The translations under genes were made by a program, and so were the position numbers. A stretch of 64,000 bases of DNA from Paraphoma chrysanthemicola (lineage: Eukaryota; Ascomycota; Dothideomycetes; Pleosporales; Phaeosphaeriaceae): NCBI GenBank assembly GCA_020744225.1, contig JAGMWG010000007.1, forward strand, positions 1,488,001 to 1,552,000. The letters run 5' to 3'. Every line of letters begins with the position of its first letter. Positions within the stretch are counted from its first letter, which is position 1. Of the stretch, positions 11,304 through 22,189 are shown in pieces. Below the pieces are notes generated by a model. It was not told the origin of the DNA. It ran no database searches and saw only the letters and a list, made by a program, of their open reading frames with translations.

Positions 11304-12542
11304 ATGGCCTCGAATCCAGCCCAAGAGCGAGTTGTGCAGCAATACTACAACCACGTCAAGCAACACGGTCCTCTCCCTCGCAATTGGGAAGTTAAGACTA
11401 ACGGCGACTACGTGAACACGAGGGGCGAAAGGACCTCGGTCTATCCTATGAGCGCAGAAGGAAGAGCGAGCGGAGTCAAACTGGAGCAAGAGCAGTTCGT
11501 TGGGGTGTATAAGGTGGCCGGAGCCTCGAACACAGCATCTTACTTTGCCTACGATCCCTCGTGCTGGGTTTGGACCGCGGGCGAAACCTCTGACGTGCTG
11601 TACAAGGCCCTGACATACAGCAAAGCCACGAACAAGGAAGGCAATCTGGTGTCGCGTCAAGATGTCGATGCCGAAATTAAGATCACGCGACAGAAGAAGA
11701 GTCCTAGGAAAGCACCATACCACCCGATGAACCAGAGCGAAAAGGTCTTCCGCGACGAAGACGTAGCCGCTGATGTCGCATGTGCCTTTCATCGCTCTCT
11801 GTGGATCCTTTGCCCGCGTCTACAGAAGAAGCACTCGTGGAACCTGCCGTGGCATCCAGGTCTCAATTTCCGTCCCAGCGTTCACCTACGTTTTGGTTTC
11901 GGCGATCAGGGCGACTTTCCTCCTATTGTTGTGGGATTGCTGCCTGTCCATGGTGGCGAACCAAATGCACACTGGTTCTTTGCGCAGCCATGTGGAAAGT
12001 GGGAGCTCACTTGGAAGTCTCTTTATGTTAAGTACGTATACCTCCGTTGCAAGCGCAGGATGTACCGCTGACTGCGTCTTAGTCCAGTATTCGATGTGAA
12101 CGAAATCGCAAAGCAGCTCGCCGTTCCAAAAGCGCCCGCGCTATACGTCCAGTACGCTCTTGTCGCTTGCCATCGCACTCTTCTACTGTCACCCGATAGC
12201 CTTCAAGGTGTAGACATGCACAACTGGATCAAGCAGTACATCGAGCATCTCGTGAAAACACATCCTCGCGGAGCGAAGCAGGTGGGATTGGCACAGTTCA
12301 AGTACAATGGCAAAATTGGGTTGAAGCCATATCAAGGCCCGAACAGGTTGAAGATTGATCAGGTCAAGTTGGATTCGTGGATCATTGCTGCGAAAAAGGG
12401 CTCTCCGATGTACGTGTTCGCATGGCGGTGGAACGATCTCATGGTTGCGAAGATTCGCCACGCGAACGATTCGACGTTGGCGAATTGGAAAGCATTCGTC
12501 GAGACTCAGGAACGAGTTGCGCAGTTGACTACGGACTCATAA
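11304..12542 (+). CDS. Hypothetical protein, divergent partner of the GIY-YIG gene
   Basis: Two exons, 11304-12031 and 12083-12542, give 395 residues. The 51-base intron (GTACGT..CTTAG) joins SLYV to NPVFDVNEIAKQL in frame. I do not recognise the family. The N-terminus (about 1-130) is charged and ends in a basic run around KKSPRKAPYHP. The C-terminal half is globular, with aromatic segments (LDSWIIAAKK, MYVFAWRWNDLMVAKI). A second in-phase intron (11762-11824, GTAGCC..CTACAG) is possible and would remove 21 residues. There is no signal peptide or membrane span. The shared promoter suggests joint regulation with the GIY-YIG gene, but no functional link can be shown from sequence. Confidence 0.6.
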
Positions 12543-13568
12543 GGAACTGTCTCTGTTTTATGCGTATGAGCTTATCGCATTTCACTAATGAAGTCATCCG
12601 CACATTTTAAAAGATCCCGGGAGTTAGAACATGACGCAGCTGGAGCTATCTCCACAGTGTAATAAAGGTGTTTCATTCATTTACATTGACACTATACGTG
12701 ACTATGTATAGCTTGGAGACTAATTTGAGTACACGACCTTGATCTCGAGCGTGGTGGCCGTCCCGACCTCCGCTGTACGCGGGGGCTTGATGGTTTTTGT
12801 CATGCGATCTCACAAGAAGAATGGTACAAACTTACACGGAAACATCTATACAGCACTGAATTGCATCAATTCACAACATGATCAACGTCGTTCAGCATGA
12901 ACAGCTGATAATTTCTTTGATTTGGTGGCACGCAAAGTTCTTGTCCACAAGTAGAATAGTGATGCATTACGGGATCAGTGCAATAGTTGGGCCATTTCGC
13001 TTCACGGTGAACACTTTGATGTTACCGTGCCTACATTATATGAGATGGCTCTCTCATTATTTGAGCTGGTTCATAGTGTGTACTGGTCGATCTCATGAGC
13101 TGAGGCTCGTGCTATCTGATGGCAGCTGGAAGCTCGCCACCTGCCAGGCGCTAACCCAATTGGGATCTTCCATCCTTCAATCCTTCATCTGTCGAGACCA
13201 ACACATCTCATAGTAGTGATCAAAACCTTAAAGAACACAGAGTACATAGTGAAGCTCTCGCGTACTAGACACCGATTGTTCTATGGAGACCTGCATCCAT
13301 TGGGACCCCAAGTGGGTACACTCTCACGATACATTCTTGATGCTTTTGAAGATGCTTTTACTCGACAGGTACTTTAGCTACCAGTATGATGCTGGTGAAT
13401 CGTTGGATACTATCGCAGTTGAGATTAAGCAAGAAGCGAAGCGCGTTGCGTGCAATGGCTGATTTGTTTTGGTTGAAGCCAGGTGCGCCTTCCCGATCTG
13501 AAGCCTGAAGGCGTACCTGTCGAAATCTGCTCAGTGACCGAAAACTCTTGACATACACACTCCTGAGA
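12543..13568. other. Intergenic, nothing recognised
   Basis: About 1 kb of AT-leaning sequence. The open frame at 12878-13213 lacks coding character. Confidence 0.45.
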
Positions 13569-14036
13569 ATGGCTACATATCCAAGTTTTGTTTTCTATGC
13601 CGGCGAAGAGCGCTATCTGCGCAGTGAAGAGTGGGATGGTGAAGTCGAGTTGTGGTCGCGGCCGGGCTCACCTTGCGGTGAGGAAGAAGAGGTAGAGCAA
13701 GAATGCCCGTTCACACCAAGGGCACTCACGCCCGAAGCTGAGGAGGAGGAGAGAGTTTCGCACCAAGATGCGTGCAAAAAGGGCACGAAGAAGGACACGA
13801 AAGAGAAGAAGGACAAGCCAGAGAAGAAAGACAAGCCGGAGAAGAATGGCAAGCAGGAAGCAAAGGTGGCCAAACCGGCACCAAGCAAGAAGTCAGTTAT
13901 TGCGAACAGCATCACATGCTTACACGATCTAACATTCCCAAGGGGCAAGAAAAGAAAGCGGGCCTCACCTTCGCCATCCCCATCACCCTCACCACCTCCT
14001 CTCGACGAAAGCGACAAGGAAAATGCTGCGCCGTAA
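13569..14036 (+). CDS. Lysine-rich low-complexity protein, hypothetical
   Basis: 155 residues from the first ATG (MATYPSFVFYAGEE); the open frame above it starts only with TTG. An acidic N-terminal third (EEEEVEQE, EAEEEER) precedes a basic repeat built on KDKPEK units (about residues 70-95). After this come a basic nuclear-signal-like GKKRKR, a run of Ser-Pro dipeptides and the end SDKENAAP. The protein is probably disordered and possibly nuclear. No domain is recognised. The Lys/Glu bias could arise from a repetitive non-coding stretch, so the call is weak. Confidence 0.42.
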   Translation: MATYPSFVFYAGEERYLRSEEWDGEVELWSRPGSPCGEEEEVEQECPFTPRALTPEAEEEERVSHQDACKKGTKKDTKEKKDKPEKKDKPEKNGKQEAKVAKPAPSKKSVIANSITCLHDLTFPRGKKRKRASPSPSPSPSPPPLDESDKENAAP

Positions 14037-14117
14037 TCTGAAGCGCCACGTCGTAATCGCCTCGCCCGACCAAGTCGAAGCGCTAGGATCATTGGTCGCC
14101 AGGTAATCTCATTCTAG

Positions 14118-15028
14118 GCCTTCAATCCGAGCCTAGTTCCGTCCCCTCGGGTCAGAGATGCAATCTGATCGCATATCAAGGAGCGGATTGCAAGAACAAA
14201 AATCCACGAGGTTATAGCCTTTCCCGGTGTTTGGTAAACTTGTTTGCTCCCGGTTTCGACGACAGGAGTTATCGGTGGGAATGCAACAAGGATCCTGCGA
14301 CGCCTGAAGCAAAGCCATACCCGTCTGCTACTGCTACCTTGTACGAAAGAAGCGAATGCAATAAAGACATGGTGGAAGCCAAGAAATTTGAAGCTGGGAA
14401 GATTCCTGCAAACAAATGCCAAGAGTTTGATAGCTCCCGCGCAGGGTTCAATACTTTCAGCAGCTCCATTATGGAAGTTGATGGAAAAGTGCTTGAAACT
14501 GACATCTGTTACTGGGAAGTATACGGAGAGCCCGGCTGCAAGAAAGAAAGCAAATATGACATCAAGGGAACAAACGGATGCCTGACCAATTCTGGCGGAC
14601 GAGCCGTTTTCGAGCAAAAGCCAGGGAAAAGCTACCAGTGGGTTTGCTACAGCATTCCAGCCGCCCGTGTCACCTTATACGGCGCGATAGGTTGCAATGC
14701 GAAAGATGAGATCGCAGCGTACCCCGAGATCCCCAATATTCCCCTCAACCAATGCCAGAACCTCGCTCCGATCGCAACACCGTCTCCCGATCCACCTTCT
14801 ACAAAGCCTCGTTTCGAAAGTGCGAAGGTAACGGTTGAGAGGGAGATTGCTGATGGACTATACTGCTCATTAAAAGTGTACAATGGCACGGATTGTGCAA
14901 CACAAACCGACGGACGACAGTCAGGATCATGTGCCAACGCGTACTACTACTTTTCAGATAAGGAAATTTACTCGGGAGATAGTTACAAGTGGGTTTGCAA
15001 GGAAAGACATCCGTATGATGAGTTTTAG
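14118..15028 (+). CDS. Cysteine-rich modular protein, 5' exon not found
   Basis: The frame is open from 14087 to the stop at 15028 and reads as three related cysteine modules joined by two similar linkers. Each module has the pattern C-x(6-7)-Y-x-G-x-(D/G)-C, then an inner Cys, then a closing SY(R/Q/K)W(E/V)C: about 14159-14294, 14507-14651 and 14864-15000. The linkers contain ATLYERSEC and VTLYGAIGC, each followed by a further Cys. Even Cys spacing and the lack of Lys-rich segments suggest an extracellular disulfide-bonded protein. The first in-frame ATG comes after the first module, so an upstream exon, perhaps with a signal peptide, is missing from my model. A CATTCTAG acceptor at 14110-14117 could join it. 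No family recognised. Confidence 0.55.
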
Positions 15029-15439
15029 AAATATGGTTCTTGTCTCTGTGAGCTGCCGTGGAAGGGGTTTTGAGCCGGGCAGGATTAGGACTACCTGTAG
15101 CTAGCCCATTATCTCACAAACCTGTGGACCTTGAAAGAGATTAGTCAAGACAAAGTATCGAAATCACATTCAGTCTAACTCGCTGGACATTTGTCCGTGT
15201 AATCGGCGCTTAGTGTGTGAGGTCACATGAACAAGAGAGACAGTGTTCAGACTCAGACACCGGTGGTATGGGGCAGATATGCCCGACGATTAATGAAATG
15301 GCAGTCGTTCCACATGTCTTCAGCACTGTAGTCAGTGTGTGCATATGGGTTAAGGCGAAATCTAGGAATAGTGATCGAGAGGTGCGGAGCGCAGAGTCGG
15401 TGGGATGTTGCGCTCTCAACCTGAAAAAAAGCAAAAATA
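15029..15439. other. Intergenic downstream of the Cys-rich gene
   Basis: I see no gene. The right end carries T-rich runs on the minus strand that act as terminator for the 5S gene. Confidence 0.5.
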
Positions 15440-15558
15440 ACATACAACAGCGGGGATTCCCCAGTGGTCACCCACCTGAGTACTAGTCCGCCGGTACGTT
15501 GCTTAAATAGGGCTGAGCGAACGGGAAGCCTTGTTTTCAACGTCCTATGGTCGTATGT
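15440..15558 (-). rRNA. 5S ribosomal RNA (variant copy)
   Basis: 119 bases that read, on the minus strand, as a complete fungal 5S rRNA, from ACATACGACCATAGG to CCGCTGTTGTATGT. The internal control region GGTGGGTGACCACTGG is present. Two T-runs follow the 3' end, as expected for RNA polymerase III. About six bases differ from the copy at 57000. Two of them lie in segments well conserved in fungal 5S (AGTACTC against AGTAGTC, GGGGAATC against GGCGAATC), so this copy may be a divergent or weakly used one. Confidence 0.93.
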
Positions 15559-17967
15559 GGAGGAAAACTGAGAAATTAAGAAATATAATGGTCGCAAATG
15601 TGGCCTCGCTTAGCTCCGGGATTGTGCGGCCACTGGAGCTGCAACCACAGGTTGCTAGCACATGAAGAAGTGTGCTTTCCAGACCCCAAGATGCGTGAAG
15701 CAAAGAACATTTGTCAATCTAGGAAGCGATTGCTGCTTGGAGAAAACGTAGTCACTTCCTGTTATGGCCATGATTGCTCCAAAATCACTACCAAAGAGCC
15801 TTCCTGTGTGCACTGGCAGCGTGTACCATCGCATTCGAGCTTTCGCTTCGAGTACCGAACATCGGTGTGCACGGCGATAGACCGTCAAAATTCTTGTCGT
15901 GGTTCGAAGCTGCATTCGGAGGTGCCACGCTGCACATTATCCGACCCCATGCCTTTCGCGTGGCGGCAAGGGCCAGGGCAGTTTCTCGGCTGTTCTTGGA
16001 AATGACATTCCTGATATTACTATTATCCTTTGTTCGCCGACCAACGATGAGGCTTGGTAAACAGAAATGGTTCATTGTTCCCGGCTGCATGGCGTACCGC
16101 TCACCGTTCGTAAGGCATGCTGCGGGCCGTGGCACGACCAGTAGCTTACCCTGCCATTCCCGCCATCCACATTATTCTGGCTTAATCCTCATGTCGCTTC
16201 CGGGCATATCGCTCCACATCCCCCGGAATCAAATTTCACCTGGCCCTACGCTTTTTTGGGACTTCACGTCTCTCGTGCTCGCGAGCCGTGCCATCCCCAT
16301 AAGCCTTGTCTCTCATCCCGTCTCTTGCGACCAGCCACCTTAGGCTAGCAGTCATCCTTCGAATGGCCCAGGTACCTGTTCCTGCATTCGAGCCGACGTT
16401 GCGTCTGTGCCGCTCATGCCGTTTTTTACGATGTTGCGGCTATACCCTTATCGATTGGCCCTGGCTATTATACTCAGGGGTATGGTATAAAGGCACCGAC
16501 GCGTACTAGCGCCTCGGAAGAAGCACGGCCGAGCTTCCATTTACATGTAGTTACTCCGCGTTGTTATTGCTGGCCGTCGCGTGCTTTAGTGGGGAACGAC
16601 TTCTGGAAGGCGGAGGATGTGTTCGCTGTGCCGCAAACCAAGGAGTGGGATCGCGCGCGAGTCTTGGCTAGCGCATGAAGGATGGTGAGGTGATTTCGTT
16701 TGGTGTGACTGAATCTCCATTGTGCGTGAGAGGCTTTGAGAGGCATTGTTGGGATTGTGGAGCTCCAGGGCGACAGGTACGGAGGTACACGTACAGCCAC
16801 ATGCAGACTAGCATGGACCAGCATCAGCACGGCAAAACGTTGTCGACCCGTGCTCCTGGTGCCTGCGAACGCATTCAAGCGGGCAGCGAAGGCGCACAAA
16901 TCATCGCATCAGCCTTTGGACGGTCGCTCGTTAGCTCATCGGTGAAGGACGTTGCTGACGCGCCATACTGATGGGACTGCGGATCAGGACACGCTCCCTA
17001 TTGCCCACGTTTTGCGGGCCCTTCTGTGACGCACCTGCTGCTCGATTTCGTATGCTGCAGGCCCTGCCAAGATCGCTATGAAAGTTGCATTTACCCATAC
17101 TACTTACCACGCAGGTCTTCCCTGCCGGTTAATCAACACAACAGGAAAAAAAATCGCAGCCTCAACATCAAGGCGATTTCGTTAAGCGATCTCGCATGTA
17201 TATGCCAGAGGTGTCCGTGAGGGTAGCCAAGCTATATTGAGTCAGCAGCGATAGGAGCAGACAGGAAAAAGCGAAAACGTAGAGGCTCTACGAGAGAAGT
17301 CTTGGATGTAATCTCTAATTGTGGTCGAGAAGCGACAGGACAATATGCTGAATATACATGAGGGCTAGACGCTTTCGCGGTCTTGCATGCGCATAATCGT
17401 AAACCCACTTCGGTCTCTGATCGCTTTCGATTGTAACGGTGACACCAAAAGACATGACTCGGGGATAGCCCAGCTCCTAAATGTACTCGGTTGGGCGAAA
17501 CCAAATGTCGAGTGACAGTGAAGGCTGCGCGAATGCGCAGTAAGCTCACCCATCATCTGAGCCTAGAAAATCTGACCTAGGAATGTGCTGCGCGGACCTC
17601 CGCTGTCATATACCTCGTAATGCCCTGCAGTACAACTCAAAGTGTAAAGGCTGTCATGGCGTCGGCATTCTCACAACGGGATCGAGACCTCGCCAGCGAT
17701 GGTGCATGGACGCTTCCAGCGAATTTACGTTTCAGCGACTTGGGAATGCCTAGAACAAGGTCCCATCAATGTCTGCTGGAGCTCGCGCCAACCTCAAAAT
17801 GCTGAAACAGCGCCACTTATACGTGAGCATTGGATGCTGTGTGGGCTAGACTGTATAGTCCGGTCCCTGTTTGAAGCTTTTGGAACAATTCGGTAACTAT
17901 GGCGACTTTTTGCAGCATTCCTGAACGAACGTGGAGAAAAGTTGGATGGAGAAGTGGCTTTCATCAA
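15559..17967. other. Gene-poor stretch, nothing recognised
   Basis: About 2.4 kb with normal base composition and only scattered short open frames (largest 15774-16343, plus). None has a recognisable motif, a good start context or a splice pattern. Confidence 0.45.
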
Positions 17968-19744
17968 TCATATTTTCGACTCGAACTCGGGTGGGTGGAA
18001 GCCAAGGCCTCCCCTTGCGTGTGTTGATCGCGGGTCCCAGTCGACTTGGGTTGCAGAGCGGGATTGAGGGCGTGGCGTTGAGAAGCTCAGTGTTGGGCTC
18101 TTGTATTCGCGCTGTTGCGTTTCTTTCGTGAAGTAATCCGGGGTGTCACTCCGGAAATTTCCATAGCCCGCAATCTCGGGAGCCGGACTATATGCATTCT
18201 CTGGTGCTTGCAGTGTAGTGTTGTCGATCTTCTTCAACTCGTAGTTACGGGAGTGCTCGGCCAGGTTCTTGGCGTCGAGAGAGACGAATTCACGGTTCTT
18301 GCTGAACTTGTTCCTGAAAAACTCAATCCAGCCGGAGAACATGCTTCCTCGAGCAAGCAGAACAAAGCACTGAATACCTGCGATTGATAGCATCATAAGA
18401 ACTGCGATCACAGTCGATTCGTTGACGGCAAGGTCCTGGCCTAGGGAAAAGCATGGCGAGGGGTCGTTGGGACTCTTTATGAGGCATACGATGAATGGCA
18501 TCAGCTCTCCGACGTTCTCTTTGGCGTGCGTTGTCAATGAATTCAGCCAGATGAAGACCACCGAGAAGAAAATGACGTCGACCAGGATGAATACCACGAT
18601 AGTGATACCACGCCATTGAAGCCAGAGAACCTTGCGAACACGGCGGTAGACTGCCCGAGCGGAACGTGTTCGAACGCTGGTCGTGTATGACGGTAGCCCG
18701 GCGCTGCTCTGAGTCTCAGTGTGGTCGTCGCTAAACATGTTCTGAAGGTACACCTTGATGCAATAGGCAAACCTATGAGCCTACTCGTTAGCCACAACTA
18801 AAGAATCTTATCAGGTTTGATCTTACGTTGCGATCTGAATGACCATGGCAGCACCAGCAATCGCCAGAAGTGGTCCCCATAGGTCTTTCATTGAATGCGC
18901 GGCATTGACGTGGCACACATCACCGAATCTGAACGATACTCCGGTGACAGTGATCGTAATGGTGAAGAAGGTTGCAGCGACAGACCAACCGAGACCTTGT
19001 GCCCAATAGAAAAATTTCTTTCCAGGCATAACATCCCAGCAGATCTGTAAATGCATCGAAAGGGCACGAATGAAGACTGAGTGAAAAATTAGTAAAGATA
19101 GTAGTGACAGACTAGAAGTAACGTACTCCACACTGCCATCGAAAGGCCTCCAGAGATCAGGAATGCGCCAGAGAAAGCGCAAGTTAGGCTGGAGTACATG
19201 TCGTTTGGAGTGATCTCGTTGTAACACTGCTCGGGCGAGGCACCTAATGGGATGACGAAGCCAAGCTGCACAGTGTCAGTCAATGGATCTGGATCCTTCA
19301 TGTTCAATACTCACAGCCATGAAAATTGCTGCGATGATCAGGCAGTAGCTCAGATAATGTCGTCGGGTCTTTTCAGCTGGAAGGACTACGAAAGACACAA
19401 GCAAGAAAACCAGCAATATCAAGCCGACGACATTCAGTGCCTCTGCTGCTCGGTAATAAGTGTTGAATTCTACACATAGTCAGCGAAATAACGGTGCGGC
19501 CGATTCAATTGAGACTCACCGGGGGGATAGATGAAGTCGGTTATTGGGCAGGGCAAACAGCAATAGAGGCCCTTCTTGATAATATCGACGGGCGCACAGA
19601 ACCTCCCCTCCACAACTGAAGATGTTAGCACAGATCGAGAGGCGTCACAGAATACGTACAGCCACCCAGATCGAACTTGGAAACATCGTAGAAAGGTGCA
19701 GGGCACAACCCTCGCAGAGGTGAGATAGTGGCGTTTGACGACAT
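17968..19744 (-). CDS. Frizzled/Smoothened-like fungal GPCR (without cysteine-rich domain)
   Basis: Six exons: 19744-19660, 19615-19520, 19469-19315, 19265-19127, 19076-18827 and 18772-17968. Introns are 44-54 bases, all GT..AG, and keep one frame of 509 residues. An extracellular Cys-containing N-terminus (LCPAPFYD, RFCAPVD, CCLPCP) precedes seven hydrophobic helices starting near residue 70. The family signature is clear: FIRALSMHLQICWDVMPGKKFF, TGVSFRFGDVCH, and IATFAYCIKVYLQ crossing the last intron. The first Met (MSSNATIS) carries an N-glycosylation sequon. The tail of about 130 residues is Ser/Thr-rich and probably a phosphorylation target. The protein should sit in the plasma membrane as an orphan receptor; its ligand is unknown. 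Confidence 0.86.
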
Positions 19745-22096
19745 TAGCACTTAGGCTCGCGGCGATTTTCGATTTGCGAGCTGGTTCGATGCAAGCTGAG
19801 TGCGCACCACATGGACGTATGTTTGCCTAGGTTCCACTGCTGGCCCAAGTCGTATATATGAGCGACTCCGCCAGATGCGAGTGGTTGCGAGAACCAGGTC
19901 GGCGAGAGTCCTTCCGAAATTGAATAGCCAGGCGCGTCTGCGGACAAACTGGCTTGTCTAGCTGATAATGATAACTGGGCTCGTCTATGGCTATGGTGAA
20001 ACCATTGAGAGCAGGCAAGACTTTAGGTTCACGATAGTGTCGCAGGATAGAAACGGAGACAGCGACCACGATGATGGCGACGATCCAAACGCGGGGTGTG
20101 TGGAGTGTACTGTAAAAGAGGGACTCGAGTCGTGATTGGGTTTAGAGACACGCGACAGCCAAACAGAGAAAAAATGAACGACGGGTTGGCGCAATGTAAA
20201 GTAGGAAAAGCCGTTGCGGCACAAAACCAATGCTTCAGAGGTGCAGGAGGAGGTAGTAGCGAAGCCAGCTGCTAGTTGGGCGACCGGCTTAGTGGGCGCA
20301 AGTCGCTGCGACGATCCAAAAATGACCAGACCCAAGTTACCCCTGCAGCTTCTATGCGCTAGTGGCAGGCGCATGCACCCTTGACGACTAGACGGCCAAG
20401 ACATCAGGTACTCATGCACGAGTGATCAGGGATATCTCCATTGGCGGGACTGCAAGCAGGGGTGCGGGCCACTGGAGCAGACGCGACTTCGTACTGGCTA
20501 GGAACAGCCGACGGCAGGCCGGCAACCTTCGCGGAATTTCTCAGCTCGCACATTGTGATTCGCAGGTCTCTGAAGCTGTTCGCGCTGGAACACACCTGAT
20601 CTCGTACGTAACGCCCTCCAACGATCCTGGCAGTGTGGATGCCGAGTATTGAGAAGCAAACGTCTCTTTCAGCTGCGACTGCATTGCTCGATCTTGGGCA
20701 ATTTCATCGAGATCATTCTCGTTCATGCGCATTATCCCTAAGCGTAACGCACGACTTGATTTGAAAGCTCAGCAAGATGCGACCAGAGCCCATTAGGATC
20801 ACATTCGCCATCGACAGCAGCCCATTTGAATGCCATTGAGTGCAATACCCACGTCGAGAGCTTCCCGAGCCGTTGGATAGTTCCCAACCACACTGAGACG
20901 TCTGACTTGAGACATGCGCATCAAACATAGCAAAAGAGAAGCATTTTCGGGAGCGAGCTGGCCGTGGAGGCGATTGAACTTCTTGGAGAATGAGTGGTCA
21001 ATGATATGTCGCTCCGCAGTGACCGGCGCGGCGACCTGTCACCAATGACGGGATGCTCCGAAAGATCAGGAGAAGCTGAGGGCATGATTGTCCCATCCGA
21101 TTCCCATCCGATTCCCATCCGATTAACAGCGGGCATCCCTCGTACAGTTGCGCGTGCTTCCATCGCGCATGCTGTGTATTCTCTCCATTGCTTCAAAGAT
21201 GACGGTGATGAATTGCACCGATCGTGAACCGTGCCGAAGGCGGACGCCAGCTGTTGTGGGCTCTCCACGCCGCGGTGGCGCATGGAGGGTCCTCCTGTCA
21301 TGCAACGCTCGGTGTTTGCGACATGCCGTTCGGCAATGGAGGATTGCTAATGCGGCGCCCAACAAACGCGTAACACGCGCGTGAAACTCATCAACATTCA
21401 GTGTCATTGGGTAATGCGTGTCGGAAGTGGTGACAAAAAGACTCGTCGCGCCTCCGTCAGGATGGAAGGCGCTAGCTTTTCTCGATCTATTTTCCTTCTG
21501 CATCGGTGACTTCGCCACAGCATCGTCCTCTACATGCTATCACCACCTTCTATCGTTGAACGGCACCTCTTACTCCTCGTGGCTGCCTATATCATCTGAA
21601 TGTGTGGAAAGTCACGTTTTCAGCTCGCCACCAAATCCACGAGATTTGGTCGAGCACATCAATCTAACGGGCCGACAGGGACCTGCATGACGCATCTGGG
21701 GGCCGTTAATCCTGCGGATGGCTTGCAGGTCACTTTGTTCGCTAAGCCAACCTCAGTTGGAATTCGTCGACGTGCACTTCCACGTTATTGGCGCATTTTC
21801 TTGGAATATGCTCTAGACTCTGTCTTTCGTTTCGCAGCCGTCGCCTATTCTTTACAGATCTCATTGACAACTGAGTCTTGTACCAGGATCCTTAGTAGTT
21901 CAGACAGGACGTTTAGCGATTTGACAGAAGACGTGTCCATGCGTTGACAGAAGCTGAAACGAGGACAGGAAACTTAGGGAGAGTTGAGATTTGGCATGTT
22001 GGCTTATGCTACGGCGTGCTGTCAGGTGCGGGTGGCCATGCAACGACAGGGTCTACGAGGCTGCGTCTGGCCGGAACGCCATCGGATCTGTTATTA
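19745..22096. other. Gene-poor flank of the AT-rich element
   Basis: Normal composition with no supported gene. It holds an 11-base tandem repeat at 21091-21123. A short open frame at 20541-20732 (minus, MRMNENDLDE) is not supported by anything else. Confidence 0.45.
21091..21123. repeat. Three tandem copies of an 11-base unit
   Basis: The unit TCCCATCCGAT occurs three times without mismatch. No gene surrounds it. Confidence 0.85.
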
Positions 22097-22189
22097 TGAG
22101 TTTCGAAATACCAACTGCCACCTGTTTTTAGTTAGCGTCTAGCCTAGGAATATCAACTCCTATAGTAAATTATTAGTAACTTAATGTAA
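22097..22189 (+). repeat. Left terminal inverted repeat
   Basis: The outer 26 bases are identical to the complement of the right end. The inner part (TTAGCGT.., GAATAT, TATAGTAA) is still recognisable but diverged. Confidence 0.8.

Noticed and set aside
15774..16343. Open frame of 189 codons (plus)
   Set aside because: No domain, no splice signals, and a competing frame on the other strand; it looks like chance in a gene-poor stretch.
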